A DNA stretch of 64,000 nucleotides from Artemia franciscana (GCF_032884065.1 NC_088863.1:40705076-40769075), one strand, 5' to 3'. Positions 45,292-54,930 are shown, counted from the stretch's first letter. Notes: generated by a model not told the origin, from the sequence alone. Numbers and translations are program-made.

Positions 45292-45312
45292 TTAAATTTA
45301 TTAAAAAAACTG

Positions 45313-45476
45313 AAGTTCAGTCTTTATTGACAGATTTTGGTACCAGATTAGAGAATCTGAACCAATGAAGACCGGTCATTTTTAGACAGATTGACAAATC
45401 TGTCACCAGATAACTGGTCTTCATTAGCCCAGATTCCGGAATCTGGTGCCAGAACCTGTCAATGAAGACTGAACTT
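45313..45476. mobile_element. 164-bp foldback element
   Basis: AAGTTCAGTCTTTATTGACA at the left end matches, in reverse complement, TGTCAATGAAGACTGAACTT at the right end with one mismatch. The pairing continues inward through TACCAGATT/AATCTGGTG and TGAAGACCGGT/ACTGGTCTTCA to the middle GACAGATTGACAAATCTGTC. Nearly the whole element is one hairpin. No ORF, and no clear target-site duplication. Confidence 0.82.
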
Positions 45477-45559
45477 AAACCATGAAAACACTGTTTAAAC
45501 AGTTGCCATAGCACTATGATCAATAGCAAAGTTTAATAGCCCACTACTTCGAAAAAAGA

Positions 45560-46660
45560 TGTTTGAAAAAAGGCCTTCAATTTAATGAGGAGTCATGACA
45601 TCTTTGTTTACTTTTAGTAGCAAAAGCTTCTCAATCTTAGCATCTTCTAAACGGTTAATTTTTGTAGTTAATACATCTCAAGCGGCGGAAAGTAGGTATT
45701 CAGCAGATGCAGATGATGTGAGAAGGGTATTAACATTCTTAAACAGTTTTCCAACTTTCGGATAGTTTTTCAGAGAATCAAGGTTCCTCCTCGTGTCTTG
45801 AAGAAATTTGAAGAATTCTGCCTTGTGACTGGTGTCTATATTTACTTTTTGATCACTGACAGTACCATCATCTTCCATAAACTAAGATTAATCATTAGTC
45901 TAATTTGTAACAGACTTCTCAGCACCATCAGCCAGCTCATCACTAGAGACAAGCATGGCCATTTTTTTCATTTTTAAGTTCGCTATGTCTGTTTGTTTTT
46001 TTTGCCTTTGCAAGGCTGGACTCAACCATCGTAATTTGAAACTTGGGTGAGAGCAAATAGCTATGACTAGTTCACCGAAGGCTTTCTCTTCCAATTCCAC
46101 TCAGAAAACATGCGAGAAGCATTAAAGCAAACTACATAAAACGGCCTCTACTAATGGCAAAGCATGATTGAAAATACGAATATTCTGAAGTCCTTTTAGT
46201 TTAGTCTCCGAACCATAAAGTACTGGCAAACCAGCAACAAGATATCAATTTTTTCGCCTTGCAAAAGATCTAAGGCTTGGCACAATGAATCTTTAATAAG
46301 CAGATACTCTTTAAGCAGATCCCTCTCGACCAGCTTCAACTGTGAAAGTTTCACTTCATCTCAGGCATTGGATAACTTCTCTGTATTTAATATGTCTACA
46401 ACACGCTTCACTACATCATGAAGAGAGTTTCAGCTTATAGCATTTGGTACGGCTGGACGCCTTCCAGCAATTTTCAAAAACTTGTTGGCAGCTTTTGTGC
46501 TATGATTTGTCACACTCCATATGCTTCGGCATTTGGACATGGCGGAATGATAAAGTCTTTGAAATGAAACATTAAAAAATGCTCGCTCATCATCTTTTTG
46601 CGGAACTAGGTTCAGTGTATGAATACAGCATTTCAAATACTCTGGGAGATAAAAATAGAG
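45560..46660 (-). pseudogene. hAT transposase relic (C-terminal half)
   Basis: Minus strand. From 46636: CCIHTLNLVPQKD, then FSKC-like CRSIWSVTNHSTKAAN. From 46100: ELVIAICSHPSFKLRWLSPA. From 45860: NYPKVGKLFKNVNTLLTSSA then SAEYLLSAA. These are, in order, the H-T-L-N-L-V block, the H-P-x-F-K-L-R-W-L block and the hAT dimerisation region (YP-x-V-x-x-L-F-x-x-x-N-T-x-L-x-S-S-A-x-x-E-x-L-x-S-A-A). Several stops and frame changes separate them, and no N-terminal BED domain remains. Distinct from the hAT relics at 13-15 kb and 24.9 kb. Confidence 0.78.
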
Positions 46661-46915
46661 TGAAAGGAAATGGAATTTTGTCCCTGTAATTCAGCTTAAT
46701 TAACAGAGATTATGAGCTCGATCGGATCCAACAGTGCCGGGTTGTATGGTATTAACCTGAAGGCTCTTCAATCAATTCTGATGTAAAATCTTCCTGTGCT
46801 AGTGTACCTAAAAATAATTATCAAGAGAGAAGGGAGTATTTCCTAAATTATGGCAAACAGCAAATGTTTTCCTTCTCTACAAAGGGGGCACTCAAATGGA
46901 TATATCAAACTGGAT
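46661..46915. other. Unassigned gap
   Basis: Short AT-rich stretch between the hAT relic and a LINE fragment; nothing recognised. Confidence 0.4.
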
Positions 46916-46919
46916 ACTT

Positions 46920-47370
46920 TTTTCAACTGGATAGATTGATAGAGTTGTGTGTAAAAGAGAAATTTTTGGATGGTTTAGTTCGTATTTAAATTGTAGGTCA
47001 GTCAGAGTAAATCTAGGAGAGAAGTTTTTTAAGTATTTTCCTGTTTCATGTGGAGTTCCTCAGGGTTCCGTCTTAGAACAACTGTTGTATTTAGTGTGTG
47101 TCGACAGTATATATTCCTGTATTTAGTGTGTGTCGACGGTTCTATATTCCTGTTGTGTCAATGACATCTTCCGCCGACGATACTGCATTTGTTGTGGCAG
47201 TGAAGCCTCTTGCCATTGTGCCTGATGTAACAGTCTCTATCGCTTCAGAAATACTCTATGTACGAAGTTCTGTTACTTTGGCAATTGAAAAATCAAGAGC
47301 TAGTAGGACTAATACCAAACTGCTCGTTCTGCACCCAATCACAAATCAACGACATATTGCACGGGTTCAC
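46920..47370 (+). pseudogene. LINE reverse transcriptase fragment
   Basis: WFSSYLNCRSVRVNLGEKFF then YFPVSCGVPQGSVLEQLLY is the RT region ahead of the catalytic box. SSADDTAFVVA at 47160 supplies the ADD in another frame, and LAIEKSRASRTNTKLLVLHP continues it. Between them a 31-bp unit (TTAGTGTGTGTCGAC... ATATTCCTG) is duplicated at 47091 and 47122, which breaks the frame. CR1/Jockey-like by motif. No ends found. Confidence 0.68.
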
Positions 47371-47429
47371 GCATCTACACCGACTCTTAATTGATCAATG
47401 GTGATTTCTTCAAATCTCGCTTTGGCTTT

Positions 47430-48215
47430 TATAGAAAGTGAAAGCGCAATATTATCAAGAAACTTCACATAGATTTGAAATGTTTGGATTTTCGTCTTTC
47501 GTACATAAAATAAATGGAATCCCTCTAAATTTATCATTTGATAAATCCTATAGGACACTATACGAATTGACAATGCAATCCCTAGATCGAGGTTCGCAAT
47601 TATTTGAAAATAGTATAGCCGATAAACTGTTTGCACGAAATTACGGTATCATTGTATTTGATTTGTCTGGTACCCAAGGTTTGAGTATTGTCTCAACAGG
47701 TACTGTACGTTTAAGGTTTACTTATACCGAACCGTTGACGGAGAGCATAGAATTAATCTCACTAAATCAGTTTGAAATCTTTTTGGAAATTACCCTCGAT
47801 GGCAGTGTTTTATTAGTCTTGAACACAATGAACACAAATCAAATAACCAATATATTCAATATGGATCTGTACATGTCCAAATACAAAACCTATAACATCC
47901 TCGGATTTCCTGGAAAATATTCATAGCGCTAGCGAAAGCATTATTATTGTTGATAGTAGCCCGTCGACTGTAAATACGGTTCATTGGCTATTCACCTTTC
48001 AAACAGCGACAAATATTGAATTTTTCAATGCCCTTTGTCCACCATATGCATTCTACACACCCCACTTCAAAAAATTCCTTGAGCGAAGTTGGGACTCTAT
48101 TGCTCAAAGTCGGATGCGAGTACAAGATTTATCGACTAAAAGTTGTGGTTTTCACGCACTACTATATTTTGTTTCTCGATGTGGTCGGTATACTTACAGT
48201 GAAGTTCTCAGCATT
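47430..48215 (+). mobile_element. Polinton/Maverick-like fossil: capsid and protease segments
   Basis: Plus strand, treated as a fossil. The first part (about 47430-47930) resembles the C-terminal half of the Polinton double-jelly-roll major capsid protein, of the F54H12.2-like type seen in many invertebrate genomes. The second part (about 47930-48215) resembles the adenain-like cysteine protease that lies next to it in Polintons. Only these two parts are seen. There is no polymerase, integrase, packaging ATPase or terminal repeat, so this is a small internal piece. It is broken, with several breaks, and looks old. Helitron unit E begins about 140 bases downstream. Confidence 0.6.
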
Positions 48216-48355
48216 TAGGTAGAAAATTCTCGATTTAGGGACTTCGTAGTGGAAAATAGCCTTTCCTAGCTGTATAACATTGATTTCAGTGCCCTAAGAA
48301 TAAAGTGTTTCAAGAGTGCTTGTGAATTTGTTTATTAATAAAAGATATGTATATA

Positions 48356-49083
48356 TCTATATATACAAAAATAAGTTGTCTGTGTGTCTGTCGAGTGACG
48401 TCATGTTTGTGTCGACTGACGTCATGTTTGTCGACTGACGAAATTACAGACCGGGACATCGGGACACAAATGCCGACCGGGACACCGGGACATAAGGAAT
48501 ATAAATGATGACCGGGACACTCAAAGAGAAAGAGACCGGGACCCAAGTAATGTTCGATTAGCAATCACCATCAACAAAGCACCGGGACATAAATGACGAC
48601 CGGGACACAGGGAATATAAATAACGACCAGGACACTCAAAGAGAAATTACAGACCGGGACACCGGAACACAAATGACGACCGGGACAAAAATGACGACCG
48701 GGACACCGGGACAGAGGGAATATAAATGACGACCGCGACACTCAAAGAGAAATTACAGACTGGGACACCGGGACACAAATGACGACTGGGACACAGGGAA
48801 GCAACAACAACGGGGACGCTGGGGGGCAAAGGGGGATATATAAATGACGACGGGGGAACAGGGAATGCTCGATTAGCAATCACCATCAACAAAGCTCAAG
48901 GGAAATCATTAGAATAATGAGGTATAGATCTGAATACAGATTGTTTTTCCCATGGACAATTATATGTTGCATGTTCAACAGTCGGTAAACCTGACAATCT
49001 ATTTATATGCACAGACAATGGGACCGCCAAGAATGTTGTATATTCGCAAGTTTTACGTAGTTAAAAATATATATATACATATA
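48356..49083 (+). mobile_element. Helitron unit E, interrupted at its 3' end
   Basis: Begins TCTATATATACAAAAATAAG then TTGTCTGTGTGTCTGTCGAG. Three GTCGA(C/G)TGACG(TCATG) repeats follow at 48389-48440, nearly as in unit C, then the minisatellite and a helicase remnant. It stops at TATATATACATATA, where the pogo-type element begins at 49084. The hairpin + CTAG end is missing here and was not found beyond the pogo element. Confidence 0.8.
48868..49062 (+). pseudogene. Helitron helicase C-terminal remnant, copy 5
   Basis: Same module as at 1373 ([20 protein letters not shown], [11 protein letters not shown]), closest to copy 3. It lies more than 43 kb from the other four copies. Confidence 0.82.
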
Positions 49084-49489
49084 GGGGAGAGGTGGGTACA
49101 ATGGCGCACTTTCAGGTCAAAGCATCGTAACTTTGGCAAATATTAACATTTTTGGACGATTTTTGAACTGTTGTGCAGGCAGTTTATTATTCTACACTGG
49201 TGATTTATTTCACACTTCTTCTTTGAACCAGTTTTTGATGGAGTCATGTTTTCTGACAGCCACTTTTTGCGCCATTGTTGCCGACTAGGCGGGAACTATG
49301 GCGCACTCCATCTGGAACAGTGGCGCACCCATCTGGAACAGTGGCGCAATCAAACTGCTAAGATGAATACTTCGTTTAATGAGTAAGGAAGTACAAAATA
49401 ATGAACTGAAAATACCTAAAAGATGAATACTTCGTATAATGAGTAAGTATACAAAAAATAATTAACTGAAAATAAAAGAAGAAGGCACA

Positions 49490-49800
49490 CTAGTTAATAT
49501 CGTAAGCAGTCAGGTCAATGGGGAAGACCAGTTGCTCCGCCTGTCTTTCTGTGCCACCAGAAATATTCGGAGCAGGTAGCTTCATTTCGACACTCGACTT
49601 GCTGAAAGTGTAATTTTCACTGGTTCTGATGAACTTGTAGAAAGGAACCATTCTCTTAATATACATGAGCTCAATGTCAAAGCTGGACTCAGAGAGGACT
49701 TCGCCCACGGAGTAAATTTTGTTCTTTTTGATCTCCCCCTCGCAAACAAGAACATAATCTCCAACACGGACTTCATCGTCACACAAAAGATCGTTTTGGT
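49490..49800 (-). CDS. Pogo-type transposase, C-terminal tail in a second frame
   Basis: Reads NDLLCDDEVRVGDYVLVCEG and later YSVGEVL, IKRMVPFYKF, VEMKLPAPNISGGTERQAEQ, to a stop at 49490. This tail follows the DSSSDDDFGDS region of the main ORF in related pogo-like proteins, as far as I recall. Here it is one frame off. Two copies of GTGGTCTCCAAGGCCACAGT-like sequence (49807-49829 and 49855-49875 in part) lie at the junction, so a small tandem duplication probably moved it out of frame. Confidence 0.6.
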
Positions 49801-49838
49801 CTCCAAGGCCACAGTGGAGGCTTTCATCACTATCACAA

Positions 49839-51539
49839 CTACGTTGTGGTCTCCAAGGCCACAGTGGAGTCACCAAAGTCATCATCAGACGAAGAATCAG
49901 AAAACAGGGTCTTTACATGACTGTTTCTCTTGAAATTGCGGTCAAATTTAGCAAAGTGTCCAACAGCACTGCCCTTTTTCTTAGGTTGGACATCCTGTTT
50001 TTTTGGCACTGGCTTTTCGACAACGGCTTTCTTTGTCTTGGGGTTAATCTTAGAAGTCTTGGCCTTTTTCTTTGCCTCCCTTTCCATGAATTCTTTCTCT
50101 AAAGCATCTTTCACTGGGGTATCCGTGGCAATGATGGTTTTCTTCCTCTTCCGAGCTCCTTCTGGCAGCTTCCTGGGGGGCGCTCTTGGGTAGGGCCTTA
50201 CAGCTTCGGGTGTAATGGCGGTAGGGGAGGCAGCGCTTGGGGAGGCAGAGCTTGGACCCGCTTCGTTATGACTATTCAATTCTTGCTCGACTTCTTCGGC
50301 CTCTGGAGCTGCGCTGGGATTAGGGTCTGGTCTGTCGGTCACAGCTGATGCGAGAAAATCGTCGTCTATGAAAAGTAGCCGGTTGAAGGGGAAAATCCCA
50401 GTAGCAGCAAAGCCACTGACTATGTTTTTCTGTGTGAAGGAGAGTTGGAAGGCCTTCCCAACAAGTTGAGCGATGATAGAGATGCCAATCGTCTGTCCGG
50501 GGTTGCTGACCATCCAGTCATTGCAGGCGATGTTGTAGTAGTTTTTGAATGATTTGTAGACTGTTCTGTCCAGTGGCTGTAGCTTTCCGCTGGTGTGGGG
50601 TGGCAAAGTCAGAACCACTATCCCGTTATCTTTGCAGTACTGAATGGCCTGGATCGACACATGAGAAGAGTGGTTGTCTTCTATCAGCAATATGGGTCTC
50701 TCTTTTGTACAGCGGGCATGTTTCACAACGTGTTCGAGGACAAGCAGGAAGATGTCAGATGTCATCCATCCTTTGGCAGAACCGCTACCGCCACTGCCTG
50801 GTGGTGCACCATTCATCAATTGGGAGCCAAATCTTTTCCTTGGGAAGAGGAAGTAAGGTGGCAAGAAATTACCTTGAGCATTGATGGTGCAGCAGACTGT
50901 GGTCAGTTCGCCTCGCTCAGCCGAAGTCACTTGGTCCACCTGTTTGTGCCCCTTGGGTGCTATCACATTTGGTGGTCTCTGCACTGTTGTTGCCCCCGTC
51001 TCATCTAAGTTATAAATATCACTAGGCTGAAACTTAAACTTATTCATAACAGTCTCCAAGTTGTCATAGAACTCGTTTACAGTTGTTCTGTTGAATGCCG
51101 TGGCTCTGGCCAAGCTTGTTCCCTCCGCTTTGCGGATAGACAGGTCTGGGAAGCGTTTCATGTAACTGTAATACCAGTCTTTCCCCGTCATCTTTTTCTC
51201 ATGCCATGTTGATGACACCTTCAATTGGTTCATCTTTGCAATTTCGAAAGCGAATTGGCGGACGTTGAGCCGTGTCAGACCATGGTGCATTTTGCATGCC
51301 TTTATCAAATAATCGTGAAGTTGCTGTTCAAGTTCATCAGTTAACACTTGACGGACTTGGTAATTCGGCTCAAATTTTAAAGTCAGCTTTTTATCGTCCG
51401 ACGCATTGCGAGCCTTATTTACATATCGACGGAGTGTTGTCTCTGGGATCTCGTATTTTTTGGCAGCAGCCCGTTGTGAAAGCTTCAATTCCAATACCGC
51501 GTACACGGCAAGCTTCATACCCTCTGCTTCATTAGGCAT
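49839..51539 (-). CDS. Pogo/Tigger-type transposase
   Basis: 566 residues from the ATG at 51539 (MPNEAEGMKLAVYAVLEL). Residues 1-55 are a psq-type helix-turn-helix (SQRAAAKKYEIPETTLRRYV). About 60-150 is a CENP-B-type DNA-binding domain (WHEKKMTGKDWYYSYMKRFP). About 165-360 is the DDE catalytic core: IYNLDETG (first D), LLIEDNHSSH (second D), LPPHTSGKLQPLD (third D region). A proline/lysine-rich tail ends in SDSSSDDDFGDS. The protein binds the element ends and cuts them. A canonical acceptor (TTTTGCAG) sits directly before A-ATG, so a 5' leader intron is likely. The main frame is open; the C-terminal tail has slipped to another frame near 49840. Confidence 0.88.
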   Translation of the reverse strand: MPNEAEGMKLAVYAVLELKLSQRAAAKKYEIPETTLRRYVNKARNASDDKKLTLKFEPNYQVRQVLTDELEQQLHDYLIKACKMHHGLTRLNVRQFAFEIAKMNQLKVSSTWHEKKMTGKDWYYSYMKRFPDLSIRKAEGTSLARATAFNRTTVNEFYDNLETVMNKFKFQPSDIYNLDETGATTVQRPPNVIAPKGHKQVDQVTSAERGELTTVCCTINAQGNFLPPYFLFPRKRFGSQLMNGAPPGSGGSGSAKGWMTSDIFLLVLEHVVKHARCTKERPILLIEDNHSSHVSIQAIQYCKDNGIVVLTLPPHTSGKLQPLDRTVYKSFKNYYNIACNDWMVSNPGQTIGISIIAQLVGKAFQLSFTQKNIVSGFAATGIFPFNRLLFIDDDFLASAVTDRPDPNPSAAPEAEEVEQELNSHNEAGPSSASPSAASPTAITPEAVRPYPRAPPRKLPEGARKRKKTIIATDTPVKDALEKEFMEREAKKKAKTSKINPKTKKAVVEKPVPKKQDVQPKKKGSAVGHFAKFDRNFKRNSHVKTLFSDSSSDDDFGDSTVALETTT

Positions 51540-52646
51540 TCTGCAAAAGACCAATATTTAATGTTTGGGGGATGTAGCCTTTGTTACTGAACTTCTAGAA
51601 CTTGTAGCTTAACCTGAACCGAGCTTAACCTAGAACCCCAGCCTAACCAGGGCGATCGAATTCCTAGATTAGTTCTACTTAGTGGTCTGAAGGGCCAACT
51701 AATCTAGGAATTCGATCGCCCAGGTTAGGCTGGGGTTCTAGGTTAAGCTCGGTTCAGGTTAAGCTACAAGTTCTAGAAGTTCAGTAACAAAGGCTACATC
51801 CCCCAAACATTAAATATTTGTCTTTTGCAGAATGCCTAATGAAGCAGAGCGTATGAAGCTTGCCGTGCACGCGGTACTGGAATTGAAGCTTTCACAACGG
51901 GCTGCTGCCAAAAAATACGAGATCCCAGAGACAACACTCCGTCGATATGTAAATAAGGCTCGCAATGCGTCGGACGATAAAAAGCTGACTTTAAAATTTG
52001 AGCCGAATTACCAAGTCCGTCAAGTGTTAACTGATGAACTTGAACAGCAACTTCACGATTATTTGATAAAGGCATGCAAAATGCACCATGGTCTGACACG
52101 GCTCAACGTCCGCCAATTCGCTTTCGAAATTGCAAAGATGAACCAATTGAAGGTGCCATCAACATGGCATGAGAAAAAGATGACGGGGAAAGACTGGTAT
52201 TAGAGTTACATGAAACGCTTCCCAGACCTGTCTATCCGCAAAGCGGAGGGAACAAGCTTGGCCAGAGCCACGGCATTCAACAGAACAACTGTAAACGAGT
52301 TCTATGACAACTTGGAGACTGTTATGAATAAGTTTAAGTTTCAGCCTAGTGATATTTATAACTTAGATGAGACGGGGGCAACAACAGTGCAGAGACCACC
52401 AAATGTGATAGCACCCAAGGGGCACAAACAGGTGGACCAAGTGACTTCGGCTGAGCGAGGCGAACTGACCACAGTCTGCTGCACCATCAATGCTCAAGGT
52501 AATTTCTTGCCACCTTACTTCCTCTTCCCAAGGAAAAGATTTGGCTCCCAATTGATGAATGGTGCACCACCAGGCAGTGGCGGTAGCGGTTCTGCCAAAG
52601 GATGGATGACATCTGACATCTTCCTGCTTGTCCTCGAACACGTTGT
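50725..52646. repeat. Inverted repeat: 950-bp arms, 22-bp spacer
   Basis: Left arm 50725-51674, right arm 51697-52646, spacer CTACTTAGTGGTCTGAAGGG-CC. Paired positions always sum to 103371 at the three places I tested (arm edge, ATG, outer edge), so there is no net indel along the arms. Only a few substitutions separate them (for example EGMKLAVYAV versus ERMKLAVHAV, and one new stop). The outer ends differ: the left arm continues into the rest of the transposon, the right arm into unrelated sequence. Confidence 0.95.
51697..52646 (+). pseudogene. Truncated inverted copy of the pogo-type transposase
   Basis: Plus strand, ATG at 51832. It repeats the first 270 or so residues of the minus-strand transposase: helix-turn-helix, CENP-B-type domain, then the first catalytic D ([12 protein letters not shown]) to LVLEHVV. 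A stop replaces the second Y of DWYYSYMK near 52202. At 52646 the match ends abruptly, before the second and third catalytic positions, so this copy is inactive. Confidence 0.9.
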
Positions 52647-52649
52647 TCT

Positions 52650-53280
52650 TCCTCATGTAGGTGGTCATCGACAACGTTTAGTGATGGCAAATCATTGGGA
52701 TTCAACTTATACTGATCTTGGCATGCAAAGTCAGGTTTGCATTTTCTTCAATACGATGCAGCTTTACTTTGTAAAGTTAATGATACTATTTTGGCACATA
52801 TTCTAAAATTCACGTGTTTCCCTTTGCTTGTTTGATGCAATGTCACATATGGTATTCTCATATGAAGAACCGCTTTCTATAATGGCCAAATAAAAATCAG
52901 TCGGTCTATAATCATAGTAGCTATTGTCTTCACACTGATATCGTAGCAACCAGACTCTGTTAGTTTTCCAGCAATGGAAGCATAGACCAGATTTTTCCTC
53001 CAAATACAATTTAAAACCACGACGATACGAATCTCTTAAAAATAAATTTAAATCACGTTTAGGGTTTTTCTAATCATACCAGAGTAAGTATTTTCCATTG
53101 ATCACCTCTATCATAGTGACAATTGGGGCATTAAAAACCTCTAGTGTGAGAGTCACAAACCTATTCACGAAAGGAATTACCGTCTTTAATTTGCACTGCA
53201 TATCATCTTTGCAATTTAAAAGGATATCATAATCTACACTTTCCGTCACACTCATCGACAATATTGCAGTTCTCACAGGA
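52650..53280 (-). pseudogene. Coding-like region of unknown family, broken
   Basis: Minus strand. Long frames read VDYDILLNCKDDMQCKLKTV then FVTLTLEVFNAPIVTMIEVI, and LYLEEKSGLCFHCWKTNRVW then DFYLAIIESGSSYENTICDI. Codon-like composition over some 600 bases suggests a real former gene. I recognise no family. Its pieces are not in one frame. It may belong with the CARD-like piece just upstream, with host sequence, or with another integrated element. Confidence 0.4.
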
Positions 53281-53531
53281 TGACATCTTTGTACACACTA
53301 TCTGCCCAATGTAAACAAACAAAGTAGACACGTGTACAACATTTTTTTCACTGTTGACTTTTTCACTGCCAAAAAGAAACTAACTTGCGATAAAAAAAAA
53401 AAAGAATATTCTTTTTACTTCTAGAGAGAGAGGAGAAGTAATTGAGTGACATCGCACTTCAAATCGATTAAACCTGTTAAGACAGAATTTTTTATCCTAT
53501 TTTTATCTTAAATTATCATTGAAAAACTTGA

Positions 53532-53820
53532 ACGTCTAGTTAGCGTTCAAAAGCAAATCCACAATATCATTTTATTTTGTTTCGATTAGTATGTCAATAA
53601 ATTTGGTAAATGCATATGGCCCACGACGCATAAGCATCAAACAATAATCCCAAGATAGGGACTCATCTTTCATGATATCGTCAAGCATTCTGTGAGAGAA
53701 TATTTTCTTTTGAACTGATAACGTTTGAAACTGATCATTTAGATTCAAGAATTATTCCCTAGTTAGAAGATTCTGCATGATATTTTGTTTCTCAAGTCCA
53801 ACTATTTTTAATCCTGACAC
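53532..53820 (-). pseudogene. Probable CARD-domain relic
   Basis: Minus strand. Reads KQNIMQNLLTRE, then FLNLNDQFQTLSVQKKIFSH, RMLDDIMKDESLSWDYCLML, then MRRGPYAFTKFIDILIETK and NDIVDLLLNAN. The order fits a CARD: helix with L-x-x-N/R, a middle helix around the I-L-x-x-x-M position, then the R-G-P-x-A-F-x-x-F-I-x-x-L-x-E-T-x-Q-x-x-x-x-x-L-L ending (Drosophila Dronc has QRGPTAYNLLINAL, from memory). CARDs recruit caspases or adaptors in apoptosis and immunity. Two stops lie inside the frame, and no caspase or NACHT domain follows, so it is a relic. The match is by eye. Confidence 0.5.
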
Positions 53821-53910
53821 GCCCACTCTTGGTTATAGACTAAACTAACAATGCCAAAGAATAAAGTTTCTTTGTACCTCAAGTACTCTCTCGCCGCCTA
53901 TTGATTCCTT

Positions 53911-54014
<104 letters not shown>

Positions 54015-54160
54015 GAGTGGTAACCTAGTAAAACATCTAACGAAAAAAAACATTTTTTCAATTTCAAAACATATTTTTTTCAAAAATATAATAATAGCAA
54101 TCTCACATTTCTCCCGTCTTGATTCAGGTCATTTTCTTTAATATATTTCATTAGTGTATT

Positions 54161-54391
54161 TCATCTATATTGTAGTCTATGTATATGCATTTTATTCACT
54201 TTTGCTGCAAAATATGGCTGTTCCTCCAGCTTGAACTTGTTCAGTGATATCCAATATCTTGCAAACATGTCATCCCATTCAAAGGTTAGCCGACAACCCC
54301 CTTGTAATTTCACTGCAACAATGGGTACTCTTGGTTTCAGCTCACTGCTGCTGCTAGCACCTTCAACATACAACAGAGCAAAAGTACTCAT
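54161..54391 (-). CDS. Unrecognised 76-residue frame, possibly an exon
   Basis: Minus strand. ATG at 54391, a few bases after an AG (TTTTTAGCATAG). Reads MSTFALLYVEGASSSSELKP, then VPIVAVKLQGGCRLTFEWDD, MFARYWISLNKFKLEEQPYF, ending at TGA. The composition looks protein-like (W, Y, F at reasonable density) and unlike the low-complexity frames nearby. No family recognised. It may be a piece of the same former gene as 52650-53820. Confidence 0.28.
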   Translation of the reverse strand: MSTFALLYVEGASSSSELKPRVPIVAVKLQGGCRLTFEWDDMFARYWISLNKFKLEEQPYFAAKVNKMHIHRLQYR

Positions 54392-54689
54392 ATCCTATGC
54401 TAAAAATATGCTATCTATGAATAAAAATCTTGATTCACAATGTTAGTGCTCTGGACTCTTTAAAATACTGTGGTAAGTGAACCAAAACACGTCTTGCGTA
54501 AGTCCTCGCAAAACAAGCGTCCATGACAAACAAAATCCGTCTTCACTGGATTAGAAACCTTCCTGGAACCAAAACAAGTGTCGTTGACCCCCCTTAAACT
54601 TACATCATCCTCAATTAAATTGCCATAAGTAAACATTAGACGTCATTGACAAGGTCGTTTGAATTTACAAAAGTAAACAATAGACTGAC

Positions 54690-54930
54690 ATCTTGAGGGG
54701 TACTAAGATCAATCTTTTACAAGCGGGGGTTCCCCACTTCACTATCGGCTTGGGAAATGCCTTGAGGAAACATCTAAAAAAAATTGTTTTTTAAGTGTCT
54801 CGAAGGAAAAACGTCTTGAGGGGGTACTAAGATAAGTTTTTTTTAACATGCAAGGGTTTTCCACTTGGCTTGAAATATAACCTTGAGGGTTTTCCATCCT
54901 TAGCCGTAGGCTCTTAGACAGTTAAATTTG
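54690..54930. repeat. Two diverged tandem units of about 123 bp
   Basis: TCTTGAGGGG(G)TACTAAGAT occurs at 54691 and 54814. Each is followed by a run of T, then CAAG(C)GG(G)TTTTCC/CCCCACTT and GGCTTG. The unit seems to be an old duplicated repeat. Confidence 0.6.

Larger units (their letters stand above)
49084..51674 (-). mobile_element. Pogo/Tigger-type DNA transposon, 3' end present
   Basis: Minus strand. The 3' terminus in plus coordinates is TATA|GGGGAGAGGTGGGTACAATGG, consistent with TA target-site use. Just inside are three GGCGCA(C)-centred subterminal repeats (TGGCGCACTCCATCTGGAAC at about 49289 and its neighbours to 49350). The transposase gene follows. The 5' side ends at the centre of a large inverted repeat near 51674, and no matching 5' terminal repeat was found. 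The element is therefore rearranged at its 5' end. It appears to have inserted into Helitron unit E. Confidence 0.78.
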
